64,000 bases of DNA, from positions 61,326,679 to 61,390,678 of the forward strand of contig CAMGYJ010000004.1 of NCBI GenBank assembly GCA_946122785.1. Direction: 5' to 3'. This stretch comes from Linum tenue. Its lineage: Eukaryota; Streptophyta; Magnoliopsida; Malpighiales; Linaceae. Below are positions 32,530 to 46,000 of this stretch, piece after piece (the first letter of the stretch is position 1; each line of letters begins with the position of its first letter). The notes beneath the pieces were generated by a model. It saw nothing but the letters and a program-made list of their open reading frames with translations. It had not been told where the DNA came from and made no database searches. The translations under genes were made by a program, and so were the position numbers.

Positions 32530-35500
32530 CTAAGCAGGGGTAGGGACGGGCATCTTCTCATGAAGTTCTCGCAGAAGATCCCGGAGCTCAGGGAAGACCG
32601 TCACCAGTAGGAGCTCGAGAATTGCAAACGCGAGCTGCTTTATGCAGATAGTAGACTGCATTTTACGCAACACGGGGATTCTCAGTTAGTATAGAAACAA
32701 ATGCAGCATGGAATATAGCAAATATAGCGTCAAATATATAACCTGAGTGAAGTAGAAGATATCTCGTGCACAGCGCTTGTACTGATTCGCACCAATCAAG
32801 CTGACTAAGGCTGTTGGGACTCCATCTAACGACAAAGGGGAAGAAAATTAGAAGCTATAATTTACAAGTTAACATTATAATGAACTGAAACTTTAAGCAA
32901 CAGGTAGCGTCTTCGTCAAGTTGAAGAAAACCGTATGATTTGTTACTTTCTGGACAGACTAGAAACGGGAATAAGCTGCTATAAGATACTAATTATCACT
33001 AATCAGAAACATGAATAGAGTGAAGAATTTCGTCGAGTCTCACCAAAGAGTGTTTTCCTGATATAATTTGCTCTGCGAGAAGCTTCAAGTTGTTCCTCAA
33101 ATGAAATTTGCTTGGGTGCCTTGCTGTTGCCACCAAACTGGCCCATCTGAAAAGAATTCAGATTTTGTGGAGCTTCATCAGCAGCTTGAGTTTGAGCAAC
33201 CCCAATTCTTGTGAAGAAAGTTCCACTTGGCCAAAGAATCTGGAAAAGTTTAAACCATCAGAAGAAGAACAGGGAGATCGCCTACGGCAAACGTAACTCT
33301 ACATATGAACCACAGAGATTACTACAAATTGCAGAGACAACGACTTACATCTTGCACCAATCGAATCCCTACGGCTATAGTTTCCTCTCGCCGAAGCCAA
33401 TAAATATGCCTCAGAAGCCAGTCATCGATGGCATCTTCCATTATCAATTGCACAATCTGCTTGGACATCCAAAACACTTGTCTCCTGCGCCCATTAAATT
33501 CAGCCTTCATAAGTTGAATGAGGGGAACAAATACATATATCTTTCTTTGATAAAGTTGGAGCAGTTTTAACATGTCTATTGACCTGCTACTGCATAAGAG
33601 ACTCCAAGAGGCAGTGAATTAAATAGAATGTAATACGCTCGGGCAAGTAAGCAAGATACAGTCATACAGGGTACTCAAACTTCGCATTTATTTGTTTAGA
33701 GTGCAATAGATTAGCTAACCTCAGCCAACCTCTTCTCTTAAGCTGAAACACCTTGTCAACTAGATTCAACAGGGGCACGCTGACGTTTGGTGGCGTCCAC
33801 TGGGCGAACAGAGGAAGGACAAAATCAACAGGAGAACAAAATTCAGCAAGCTAATAACCAACACGATTTCCATAGCAGAAGTTCACATAATCATGATAAT
33901 TGAGCAAATAAAAAATACCAACTAGCAAGATTCCTAACTGAAGAGAAAAGGCCAAGTAGCAAAACCAAATCTTAACTAAACCTAGCTATACCAAGTAACA
34001 TGTTAGCAACTCCAACCAGTAAAAAATCGATCTATCTTGTGTAACCAGCCAAAACCAGTAGCCAAGTCAAACTCGATGCAAGAAACAGTACCTCAGGTGG
34101 CATACCAACTGGATCCTCTAAGCGAGTAGAACCTAAGGCAGAAGTCACTGCCGAAGGCCGACCTTGTTTACTACCATCAGATTTTATAATGGAGTCATCA
34201 GTTTGCTTTAGATTTAAGCTCTTTGACATCTCATCATCCCGTTTCATCACTCGGCTTGGCAAAGTCCTCGATTCCACTTCATTATCTGAATGCCAACCAC
34301 TAGCTTGTGCACCGGGTCCCACATCCTCTTGGTCTTGGTCCTCTTGATGATGACTGTCATCATTATCAGAAGAGCTGTTTTCCGTAACGGTATCTTGCAT
34401 ATATGCAGGCTTAATCGTCTCATCTAAATTCCAATTCAAATTCCTGCTATAGCTTGGAGAACTGGAATCATCCATTTGGGAAGTTGAACCGACAACTTTA
34501 CGCATCCAGCCAGCCCCTTTAAATTGCCGCACAATATCGTCCACAGCATCATCCACATTGACTGTTAATTTTCAAAAGCAAAATCAGATCAGTAATGACT
34601 CAAATAATTGAATAAACCCATCAACACTCTCGTAAACATTTATAACTCTGCCAACATAGACAAGAAAACTCAACCACGAGTAAAGATAGCAGGATGGTCT
34701 CAGATATTGAAACTGCCAAGGGATTAAAATTTTATATTTGCAGGCTGAAGACATGACGTGCAAAGCAAGGAAACAAGGAAAAGTTACCAGACAAACCAGA
34801 TCATATGAACCACCAAAGAACAGATACATTAAAAAAAAAAGTGTAACAGTAGCAGAAGAAGATCTTATTGGAAAGCTCAGCAAGAACGAAGTCCCAAGAT
34901 GTATCACATACCTGCCAGGGTTTTCATCACTGAAGAAGATTTCCCGAAAGAGTAATTCTTCAGAACATGTGAAAAGAGGATTAGAATCCTGAACAGTGTT
35001 TCAACGAACCAGGAACAAAAGCAGAAAATAACCAAGAATGAGATAGCAACTTTTGAAACAGATGTCACACCTTAGACGAAGCACTTAGAAAATCCCAAAC
35101 TTCATGCTGCTCGGCCACATTAGCTATGGACAGTAATTCCTACAAGATGTACACAATAAAAAATCACTATGAGGTAAACACTGTAATTAAGAATGTCAAA
35201 GGGCGTAGTGAACACTACCTGGAGATATTTATCAAGCTGAATACAGCGTTGATGAACAAAAGCATCCTCTGTGCTCGATGAGAAGATCCTTTTGGGAGGC
35301 AAATGCAAGGTGTAATTAGGAATGTCTTTAAGTTGTCTGTGCAACCTCTCAAAATTACTATATCTGCAAGAAAATTTTTGGTAAGATATTCATGAATTAG
35401 AGAAAATAAAAGAGATGCTAATATATCTTAGATTTACATTCTAGCTAGTTTTCATAATTTTATAACGAACTGATAAAAGTCTGGGAACAGAGAAAGAAAA

Positions 35501-38500
35501 CTGAACCCAGCATCAAGAAATGAATAGAACTGTTTCAAGAATTCTTTTTTCCCCCGATAAAATACCTTCTTTTCACAAACCAAGTTCTCTGATCTGCATC
35601 CGTCACTGCAATTGAATAAACTGCAAAGGACTTTGACCCAAGCTTCTCAAAGTACGCTCCCATGACCTGCCCAAACAGGATGAACAAATGGAATGAATTT
35701 CATTCAAGGTAGCTGTAAGCAGCCGTATGTTGGGTAGATTCCAGGCTTTAGGACTGATGTTACAGTCTCTCCACCTCAAAAAAATTCTCATGAAATAACA
35801 GTTACCCGGGATCTCAGCTTCGGAACAGTTGCCTCATCACTGTGCAATACTTTATCAGGAATGATCTTAACAGCAGGATCCGAAGCATGCCCGACAAACT
35901 CTGCATTGTAGTATTCTGAAATAATGGAACCTCCATGTTCCCCTTCTATTGCTCTTTTCTTTTCAGGCTGGTCTTTCAGAGCAGAGGTGCTACTTGACCG
36001 CTTAAGCTTAGCTCCATTTTCATTCATAGAAGGCTTGGTAGGAGTCTCAAATTCATCGATAGTATCAGCTCCAGCCAAAGTATAATCCATACACCGACCA
36101 GCTATAAAATGTTTTTCATTTTTCTTCTCATTGATTAATGAATTATCAAGACTTAGTTGAGGCATTAGGTGCTCACCAACTTTTCCATCTGTTGTTTTCT
36201 GAATCACAGTGCTGGAAGTTGGTGATTCTTTCTCCGTACTGAAAGTGAACTCAGCATTGCTCATTGAAGACACCTTTGACTTAGCCCGCAGGCCACCAGC
36301 TTTCGCAATCTTATTATCTTTTTTCTTATAATTTCTACCTTTAGTCCACATATTTTCAAGATTTTCAGGTGTGAGAACTTCAGTTCTTCTCTGTGTAGCA
36401 GCCTCTAGCATTTTCCCCCAATCAGCATGGGGTGGAGAGTCTGGGTGGTCTACACCATCACCCATTGAGGTGTCTTCATGCATTCCAGTCTTAGTTGGGG
36501 CCACACCACTGGAAGGATCGAATGAAGCATTTTTCCGCAAGACCGATGCTCCACTACTTGCAACTCCAGTGGCCTGATCACTTCCAGTGTCCTTAGGGTT
36601 ATTATCTAACACGGCAAGCAAAATGTATTCAATCACCTCATTGATATACCTGTTTTCAGAAAAAATTGTGGGTTACTATACTTTGTATAGGCAACTTATT
36701 TATGATTCACATCTGGAACGAAGCGGATTTAACAACACCAGGGCAACAGCCAGGGAGATATGAAATGTGAGATGTCATTTGACGATTACTTTAATAGAGA
36801 CATAGCAAACACAGCAAGGATGATTACACCATCTAGGTTTCAACTGGCTGAGCAAATACATCAAGTACTTCCTCTCCATAAAATATCCACAGCCACTTGA
36901 CCAGTAGCATAGAGTATTAATTGGGTAAACAATCAGGATTACAAATGAAGAATGTGAGACTGAAACAATGGATCGCCAAAAGATTATTATGTAATAATGG
37001 TTCATCCTAAAGATAATCTTTGAGGTAGTGGCTACCATGACAATAATGATATTCTAACTGGACATAAGGAATAACAAAATCTGTAATCGAACATTTTACT
37101 CATATTAATACTAACATTTTACAATCTTCAGACAGAAGAAAATGAAATTAAACAAGAAACCAATTATTTTATGACAAAAAATTCCATCCCTTTTAAAATA
37201 GAGAACCTCAGAATATGGCAAAAGCATCATGGAGAGGGGGAACAAAAGAAAAGATTACTTACACAGGGCTTGCAAGATTCAGAACAGGTTGCATTACCAA
37301 GCAAGTCACAATCTCTCGGGCAATAGTCCTTACCAAGGGGCATTGAGCTTCTCGAGGTCTTAGCACTACGGCTAAAACCCCAGCCATTATCCGCTGAAGA
37401 ACCTTTGGAAGAAAAAGAAATGCAACAATTGAGGTTTATGAACCACAATCAAGATATGAGAAAGGGGGAAAGGTAACAATCAGAACACTCCACTCACACC
37501 TTGTACTCACTCTCTGAAGATACCAAAGCTGGATGGAGCTCCTTAGATTCCATTAGATGGTGTTTTAATCTCTCATCTCGCTCCTCGGTTGAGAGAGTTC
37601 TCATTACATCAACACCAATAGCAGCTTGATTTCTTCTAAAAAGGTCCAAGTGATCTCCTATTAAATCAAGTATATCCCTGCAGTACAAACCCCTCATCAA
37701 ATTCCATCTGATAGGCTTCCACATCTTATGCTTTGATTGCAGAATCCCAGGCAACAACATAAAGCATTATATTATGACGAGCCAAATAAACAACAAGACT
37801 CATGCAATACCTTGTTAAAAGATCAACAAGGTTAATTTCTTTAACCCTCCCTGATACCTCACCAAGAGCATCCATAATTACTGCACGGATCAACTCAGGG
37901 GCTTCCTTGTCTGGTGTAATTTCAGAGTACCAGAGATCCACCACAAAATCCCTCATTATCTTATCAATGAAGTCATTGACCGAAGCCTCCACGATGGGAG
38001 AATCGATTTTCCTCCTCCATCTAGGAGGCGGTGGTGCAGAAGAAAGCCGAGAGTCATTTATGGATAACTGCTTCTTCTCCAAATGAGACAAATACGATTG
38101 TGGGCGGACTTTGTTCCGGGGTTTCCAATAGAACTCTACTTCATTAGACAATATCCTTAATGCTGAAACTAAGAGTATCGACATCGGGAGGTTAATCCAC
38201 ATCGACGAACTTGTATCTGAAATTTTAGCAAAACCATAATTGTTAGCACATCAACCTCATAAAATGAAAACCTTGACATGGATGGCTTAGAATTTCGGCA
38301 ACATGACAAAGAATGCACTTGACTTGAGCACTACATTTTACTCCATCAACCGCCAGCAACCAGAGCAAATGATTGCATAAACAAAAGTCAACAGCACCAC
38401 GACAACAAATAGCGTTACAGATTCGGCGTTCATCATAACTAAACTCAAAGCTCACCAAATTGGGATCCATCCAAGTTCAACGATTAGCAATGTCTCGCCA

Positions 38501-38709
38501 AAACAGAATTCGGGAAGCCATAATTCAACTATCCTAATCCTAAACCAACCAAAAGAAGACAACATAAAACTAGAACCGCTAAATTTTATACAGGAGAAGG
38601 GGAACTCACGAGACAAGAAGTACGTAACGGCGAAGATGCACAACCCCCACCACACGGTTCGAAGCTTCGCCTCCTCAATCAGATCCTGAATTGTCTCCAT
38701 GGGCTTCAT
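32530..38709 (-). CDS. PXA-PX-nexin C-terminal domain protein (sorting nexin-like)
   Basis: Predicted 1039-residue membrane-associated protein. Exons: 38709-38610, 38216-37811, 37677-37500, 37402-37263, 36649-35806, 35666-35566, 35363-35219, 35139-35071, 34957-34912, 34561-34092, 33799-33720, 33484-33349, 33239-33044, 32825-32743 and 32655-32530. Two hydrophobic segments at about 18-33 and 39-56 suggest membrane anchoring. The PXA domain covers about 100-290 (DSPIVEASVNDFIDKIMRDF, LIGDHLDLFRRNQ). A long polar linker follows. The PX domain is about 557-665 (AYFEKLGSKSFAVYSIAV, KRRYSNFERLHRQL, LPPKRIF), with the arginine expected to contact PI3P. The nexin-C region is about 835-1000 (LLNLVDKVFQLKRRGWLR, IYWLRREETIAVGI). 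It matches plant proteins such as those of the At1g15240/At2g15900 type. A role in endosomal lipid or membrane traffic is inferred. Confidence 0.93.
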
Positions 38710-39762
38710 TTTGCTGAGCTTCTAATCTATTTCTAAACCCTAAAATTCACCCTTCTCCAACCCCTCCCACCTCTGACTCAATCTCCCGTCCTCCCTCTAA
38801 TTCTACTGCGAACCATAAAAAAAGATAAGAGGACGGATCCGCGGAAGCATTCCGTCCCGCCAGCCCTTCGATATCCCGATTGTGCGCAAGAGAGGAATTG
38901 GAGATGGGCAGCTCTTTGCAGCTGCAATTTTCCGGCACCTGAACAGAACGACAGGAAGCGACCTACAGAGAGAGAGAGAGAGGGGAAGACGAGGGAGAGA
39001 CACCGCGAATTCTGTTGCGTGTAATTGTTTTGGTCGTCAAAGTGCCGCCAGCTCGCGCCACGATGGCGTTTCCGGAAACGGGAGTGTATTCTGTTCTGTC
39101 TTGTGATTCTCTCTTTCTTTATTCTTTTGTGACGGGCGAGGGTTGTGAACTTGTGATTCTATTGAATTTTTGGGTAATTAATTAATAATTATCTAAAGTC
39201 TAAACGATCAGTTTGAGTTATTTATGGTGTTTAGTGATAAAGATATCCACTTGTGCAGTTTAAACTAACGGTGTGTGTTGGCACGGTTCACACCGCACCG
39301 CAACGATATAAATCGCATCACCAATTAATCGAACCGCACCATACATAAGATTGGTGTAAAATATTTCTCGTATCGCTTAAGTTTAAAAATTAGTATAGTT
39401 ATACCACATAAAAATCCGTTTGGATGCATCATTTTGGTACAGTGGTATATTCGAATCAAAATGTTGTATTATTTTGTTATGTGACGTTTTCATGTAGTAT
39501 TACAGTTTGGAATGTGATAATTGGTCAAATTATCTTGTTTAGATATAAAACATTCAAATATTGTGGCATTTTACTGAAATAACTCGTCAAAGTACCTCAT
39601 CCAAACGATCCAAATAGGGCTTCGGGTATCAGTAAAGTATTGTAAAAGTGCATCCATCTAGCCCGAAATTTAATTACATTTTGGTCATCAAGACTTTATT
39701 AGTAGTCATTTTCTTCATAGATAACCATGGGAAACCAAGAAGAGCTTACAAAGATAATTGGG
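38710..39762. other. Upstream region of the PXA/PX gene
   Basis: Leader and promoter of the minus-strand gene, with a short (GA)n run near 38968-38981. The remainder to 39762 is AT-rich with no gene seen. Confidence 0.4.
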
Positions 39763-40025
39763 GTCGTTTGGATGAGGAATTGTAACGGATCAATTTGACA
39801 CAATTGTCTCGTTTTGAGACAATTGTATCAAATTGTCTCGTTTGCCAGCAAAAAATTTGGATGGATCAATCTGCCTAAGGTATTTTGAATTGATCCGTTT
39901 TGAGTCAATTTCAATTACCTGGTGTGGGGGTAGGTAATTCGAATTGACTCGTTTTAATTGCCTCTTTTATAAAATGAGACAATTGATTCAATTGACTCAT
40001 TTCTAGATTGATCCATCCAAACGAC
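39763..40025. mobile_element. Small inverted-repeat element (MITE-like)
   Basis: Left end GTCGTTTGGAT (39763-39773) and right end ATCCAAACGAC (40015-40025) are exact complements. The interior repeats AATTGTCTCGTTTTGAGAC-type blocks in both orientations, giving a strong foldback. A target duplication is not evident, so the superfamily is open. Confidence 0.65.
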
Positions 40026-40740
40026 TAATATTTTTTAAATGAAAGTCAAATATAGCCCAAATTCTAATACTAGCCACTTAGCAAACGACCATCGAAAATC
40101 TATGAATTTAATAAACAAAATCTTGATTTAAGCAGATGATCTAATATTCAATATAAACTTGTTACCACTAGGCGACAAGATTTTAAACATAATTATCCTC
40201 ATAGAACTGAGAAAGATTTCCTTTATAAAGATAACTGGTTAAAAGTGGTTATAAATTCAGCTGTTTTTCTTAATATTTATTATGAAATGCATGTATCCCA
40301 AAGGAAAGGTGAGTGAATTACAATGCATAAGATAAGATTTGGCTTGATAAAATTCAACAAGAGCGTAAAAATTAGCTTACTTTAAAAAATATCTATGAGT
40401 AGTTCCTAGGAAGGAGTTGTCTCACAATTGTTGGTATTAGAACTATTGCGAAGTAGAAATATTTCAAAGATAATGATTTTCTTAAGTTAAAAAAATGGTA
40501 AAAAGGAAAAGAAGAGGGATTAGTTTTGAAATTTAGAGAACATAATATCTCTAAAAATATTATGTCAACTCTAATGGAGTGCAATATAATTAACATAAAG
40601 TTAAGTGGAATTTGGTGCACAAAAGAGTGAATTTAGTAATATACGATACCTAAATAAAGTAAAGTTGCACGCCTTCATCAATTTGTAAACTTAAGTGGAA
40701 TCATGGGTATTTTACCCTATATAACCGCGAACTAATTGGT
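40026..40740. other. AT-rich intergenic
   Basis: No gene, RNA or clear transposon terminus seen. Confidence 0.45.
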
Positions 40741-41026
40741 GGAGTATTTCTATTATGCTTTAAAGTATTGGTGCTTTAATGTCCATAATGTCAAATGTAT
40801 AGTTTCATGTTGTACCATATAATAATTTGTATTTTTATGTTATGGTGCAATTTCAAGTTGTACCATAACATAAATGTACAAATTCAGGTTGTACAGTAAA
40901 AAGATTTGTACAAAAGAGTATAAGTACAACCTGAAGTTGTACCATAATGTTAAAAGTACAATTTCAAGTTGTATAATTACAGTAAAAACTAAAGCAACAT
41001 GCTTTAAAGCATAGTAAAATTCCTCC
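40741..41026. mobile_element. 286-bp MITE with 8-bp target duplication
   Basis: TAATTGGT flanks the element at 40733-40740 and 41027-41034. The ends are imperfect inverted repeats sharing CTATGCTTTAAAG/CTTTAAAGCATAG-like sequence. The interior is built from inverted and direct copies of AAGTTGTACCATAA and its complement. Eight-base duplications favour a hAT origin; a 9-bp reading (CTAATTGGT) would fit Mutator-like. No coding capacity. Confidence 0.75.
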
Positions 41027-41917
41027 TAATTGGTGTGGTTGGCCCGAAACGCATAAATTAGCAATTTGGTGTGGTTTTGACCACAATTGTATGTATGACC
41101 GCAAAGTACATTCATCTCATAAACTAAAAAAATAAGGGCATATATGGTTTTGAGGTGGCAATTGCATCATTCGATCTCCATATTCCGGAACGCGATATTG
41201 GGATATGATGCTCCTCCTTCATGAATATCTCTGTGGGACCCCCGAACTGAGCGGAGGACCACTCCGGCGGGAAGCTGAGCTGTGAAATCGTTAAGCAGAA
41301 GAGCTTTCAACTCTCCCAATCGATTAGTCTCGATCGGATTATCGATCGACGATACCACGTCAACTCGTTGTCGTCTATTCTGCATACTTTATATTCTAGC
41401 TATGAAAATAACCAGTTACGATTTTTGAAATCGGTCGAGTAAAGTCATTGATTTATGCAACATAACATTTCAGGATATAAAAAGTCATTGTGGTTCGTTG
41501 TGTAAACATAACGTTGTGAACTTTACGAATTAAATTTTTTTTTTTTATGAATTATTGTACTTTATCCGCAATACACCTCTTCAAACAATCCTTGAGTCTC
41601 CACTACCCGCCCTAGTCAGTGGCACCTCTACCCTGCCTCCATCCATGTTCAGACATTTCGTATTTCGCACCTATGTATGTGTGTAGAGTAGCTTGTTATA
41701 GTTGCAAAATAAGAACACTTCCATGCATGCATGCATTCGCCATTTCCCATCATCACGACAAAGCTTCACTCCTTCGAGATTCCGTTAGTAACGAATTCCC
41801 CGCACTATGCATGACTTACTTATTTATAATACGTACTCCCCGAACCAACACCTCACATGCAATATTAACGAGCACAAATCGCTAAGCAGCAGCAGCAAAA
41901 AAGAAGGAAGCGGAAGG
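41027..41917. other. Intergenic and promoter of the ubiquitin-like gene
   Basis: No gene supported. A TATA-like TTTATAATA lies near 41822, about 95 bp before the downstream start. A 72-codon minus-strand frame (41167-41385) has no recognisable domain. Confidence 0.4.
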
Positions 41918-42445
41918 ATGCCGGCGACCTTGGAGTTTGCGGGGACGCAGCTGACGATCCGGTTCGACATCCCCAACACGTCGACGATCCGGCAGGTGAA
42001 GCAGACGATCCAGTCCCTCTACGGCGTCCCCGTCGCCAGGCAGACCATCCTGTGGGCCCCGGGCGGCCCGCTGGCCGACGACCGCACCCTGTCGTCCTAC
42101 AACGTGGGCCCGGACCAGATGGTGCTGATGGACCTGGTGGTTGAGCCCAACACCACGGTGCCCATCACCGTGGCGCTGGAGTCCCCGCAGTACCCGCAGT
42201 GGGGCGACGCGGTGCAGTGCATGGAGACGGCGACGGTGGGGCAGCTGAAGCGCATGGTGGCCGACAAGCTGGGGTGGAGGACGACGGGCGGGATGATGCT
42301 GCACCACGGCCCCGCCATGGCGGCGATGGACGACGAGGAGAGGCTCGTCAGCGAGTACCTTGTGCTCGACGGCAGCGTCGTCTTCGTCCGGTTCCTCAAC
42401 GCCAAGGTGCCGCCTACGCAGCCGAATCTGGCGGCTCGGTTCTAG
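41918..42445 (+). CDS. Intronless protein with two ubiquitin-like domains
   Basis: Predicted 175-residue protein in one exon; start ATG at 41918, as upstream in-frame ATGs lie in low-complexity leader. The first ubiquitin-like fold is about residues 2-72 (LTIRFDIPNTSTIRQVKQTI, YGVPVARQTILWAPGGPLAD, SSYNVGPDQMVLMDLVV). A second is about 78-170 (ITVALESPQYPQWGD, TATVGQLKRMVADKLGW, EYLVLDGSVVFVRFL). The C-terminus (LAARF) lacks a diglycine, so it should not be conjugated but act as a docking or adaptor module. Codons end overwhelmingly in G or C, unlike every neighbouring gene. Its partner and pathway are unknown. Confidence 0.8.
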   Translation: MPATLEFAGTQLTIRFDIPNTSTIRQVKQTIQSLYGVPVARQTILWAPGGPLADDRTLSSYNVGPDQMVLMDLVVEPNTTVPITVALESPQYPQWGDAVQCMETATVGQLKRMVADKLGWRTTGGMMLHHGPAMAAMDDEERLVSEYLVLDGSVVFVRFLNAKVPPTQPNLAARF

Positions 42446-43017
42446 CTTTCTTTGTTTGCGATGGATCGATCGAATCGTCTGCCGGCGCGGACTATTGTGG
42501 TAGTCGTAGTATGGATTGTTCTTCTGGTAGCAGGCGTATTAGTATAATATAAGTTGGGTAAGGGTAAGAGACATCGATGGTGGTAGTTTGAGTATGTTTT
42601 CTATGGAGAAGTATATTGTGATATTGGATCTATAATATGATTGTATGGTGGTTATTAATGTCACACTCATTCACCATCTCTCACTAACTACGTAAAAAAA
42701 AATGAATGAATGTTGGTGCAATTCTCAACGAAGTAAACGATAATTGCAACCTGGGTGGGAGGGGGGAAAAGTCGGTTTGGTGTGGGAATAGAGTGTTTTC
42801 CAAGACAAGATAAAATCATATCAGTATCAACTTTGATGGGCAGGGGGGAGGAAAAAAGAGGAAAGCAAGTGATCAGTTGAGTTGGAATTTAACCTTACCA
42901 TATACCATCTTCTTTCGCTTTCCTCTTCCACACACTCTCCAGGCAGAAACACACAATGCCACTCCAAAATAACTCCCCAAATAGCTAGCAGAGAGAGGGG
43001 AACTATTAGAGTGAGCA
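42446..43017. other. Spacer between ubiquitin-like gene and receptor kinase
   Basis: 3' flank of one gene and promoter/leader of the next. No other feature seen. Confidence 0.45.
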
Positions 43018-46000
43018 ATGGGGCGGCGGCTGCTTGTTTTGCTTACCTTCTTCTTCTTCTTGTTCGTCGCAGCATTTCATGTCAGCCTGTCTGCAACTGA
43101 TCCTCGTGATGGTAAGTAGTCAGAATTCTGAATACGGGTTATGATGTTGTTTGATATAATATGCATCGGTTACGGGGGGAAAATGCAGCTGCAGCACTCA
43201 GGTCGCTGAAAGAGATATGGAGGAACCTTCCTCCAAGCTGGACGCAGTCGGATGATCCCTGTGGGTTGCCTTGGGAAGGAGTCACCTGCAAAAACTCCAG
43301 AATCTCTGCATTGTTAGTCCCCTTCCTCTCTCTCCTACATATATATATATTATAGTGGTAGTTGAGCTAACTGAGTCTGATCCTTAATTTGGAAGTGCAG
43401 GGGATTGTCCAGCATGGGTCTTAAAGGGAAGTTGAGTGGTGACATTGGAGGGCTAACTGAACTAAGATCCTTGTAAGTTCCGATCTTGCTTATATGTTTT
43501 CGAAAGGGTGAATCGCTGAAGCGATGATTAGTTACCTCTTGCGTCGATCGCCAATTGCAGGGACTTGTCATACAACCGAGACCTCGTAGGGCCATTAACC
43601 CCACGGTTAGGCGATCTGCAGAAGTTAAACATCTTGTACAGTACCATTTCTTGCTCCTCCTCCTTGTCTGTTTCTCTGTAATGTGATGGATTGATTACTT
43701 CTGTTCTTTACGTTTCTGATATGCTGTCTTGTTTTGCCAGAATCTTGGTGGGATGTGGCTTCAGTGGTGGAATTCCAGATGAGCTGGGGAAACTTTCAGA
43801 ACTATCCTTCTTGTATGACCCTGCAAAATTAAATTACTTTGTAAATGGGAGTACAAACCTTCTAATTGCTACGGTTTTCACACGTTGGCTGCAGGGCGCT
43901 CAACTCGAATAACTTGACAGGAAGAATACCCCCGTCATTGGGGAACCTCTCCAAGCTTTACTGGTTGGATTTGGCTGACAATCAATTGACAGGAAATGTC
44001 CCAGTTTCCACACCGGACACTCCAGGCTTGGACCTCCTCCTCAAGGCTAAGCACTTGTGAGTGTCTGAATACTTGCAAACCTGTGTATACTATTTCATGA
44101 GGCAAGAATACATCAGAAAAGAGGTTTCATTCAATCTTTACACAAGTTTGGTATCTTTACCCCGCTTTTGCAGTCATTTCAACAAGAACCAGCTCTCAGG
44201 TCCCATTCCTCCCAGGCTTTTCAGTCCTGAGATGGTCCTCATACATGTGTAAGACTCCATAGCTTCTTACTCTTTTCTGCCATCCATCCTGATACATGAT
44301 CTTGTTTGCATCTGCTGACACCATGATCTCACTACAATTCTAGACTGTTCGATGGGAATCAACTCAATGGAAGTATCCCAGACACGCTAGGACTAGTTGT
44401 GACCATTGAAGTTCTGTGAGTAAACTCAAAACCACAATGCCATCTTCTGTTTCTTTCATGTCAACTGGCCAAAACTGGAAATTTTGATACAGATCTTATT
44501 TTCTGTAGCCGATTGGATAGAAACGCTTTGGTTGGAAGGATACCCTCGAATCTGAACAAACTTCTGAACATCAATGAACTGTGAGTAGATGTCACTATTG
44601 GTTGCCTACATACTTACAGGGTTGATATTAAATCATAATGTATGATCCTTTTGCTCTTCAGGAACTTGGCGCACAACAGATTAACCGGCCCCTTGCCAAA
44701 CTTAACAGGAATGAATAACCTCAATTACGTGTACGTCTTGGATAACTGTAGATCTACATCATTAGATATTGATCAGCACTCTTATGCATAAATTGTTCGT
44801 TACCTTAACAGAGACCTCAGCAGCAACTTTTTCGAACCCTCAGAAGCTCCTACTTGGTTCTCCACCTTGCCATCTCTTACCACTTTGTAAGTTGAGACCA
44901 TCGACGCCTTCTAGAAAACTTTTGACAGACAAATCATGTTCATGCTTACCAAGTGGAAAATCCAGAAGTTATCTAGCAATGACTAATTCTGCTGGACAGG
45001 GTTATGGAACATGGATCACTTCAAGGACCTCTGCCACCAAAGATCTTCAGTTTCCCACAAATACAGCAAGTGTATGTCCTCCTTTGTCCCTGGTAGAGAG
45101 AAAATCCTAAATTAGATATGATTAATAATCAATACTCATTCGGTTCAACAATATCCTGTCAGGTTATTGAATGACAATGCCTTCAACGGCACATTAAGCA
45201 TGGGCGACAGCATTAGTCCACAACTTCAGCTTGTTGACCTGCAGAACAACCAGATTTCCTCTGTAACACTAACTGCTGGGTACACCAACACATTAATGTA
45301 AGCATCTCAGCAATTTTATTCTCCTTTTCCCTTTAGTAAGTCTAATCATGGATAGAATCATCGAACAAGGGTTCTTAAATGCAAACTTATGATATGCACA
45401 GACTAGTGGGAAACCCGGTCTGCACGGCTCTATCCAACACTAACTACTGCCAACTCCAGAGGGAACAGTCCTCCAAATCTTACTCCACAAGCCTCGCCAA
45501 CTGTGGGACCAAACTCTGCACAGCTGACCAGAAGCTCAGCCCGCAGAGCTGCGACTGTGCGTACCCATACGAAGGCACATTATACTTCAGAGGGCCTTCC
45601 TTCAGGGATCTGACGGATGTGAATACTTTTCATGCACTGGAGATGAGCCTCTGGGTGAAGCTAGGACTTACCCCTGGCTCTGTCTCGCTCCGGAACCCGA
45701 TTTTCAACTCTGATGATTATCTCCAGATCCAGCTAGCCCTTTTCCCCCCTGCTTCTGGTGGAAAGTACTTCAACAGATCGGAAATCCAGAGAATTGGATT
45801 TGACTTGAGCAATCAAACCTACAAGCCTCCCCATGAATTCGGACCTTTCTATTTCATTGCATCCCCATACCCTTTCCCAGGTATAAACTTTGTTTCAAAT
45901 ACTGAGATGAGACATCTTGCCCTGATATTACCATGATAAGATTGCTAATAAACTGTTGTAATGTCCTGGAATTACAATGCTCTTGACCTTTCAGGGGACC

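Noticed and set aside
41167..41385. 72-codon minus-strand frame
   Set aside because: No domain, no clear promoter or splice context; not enough to call a gene.
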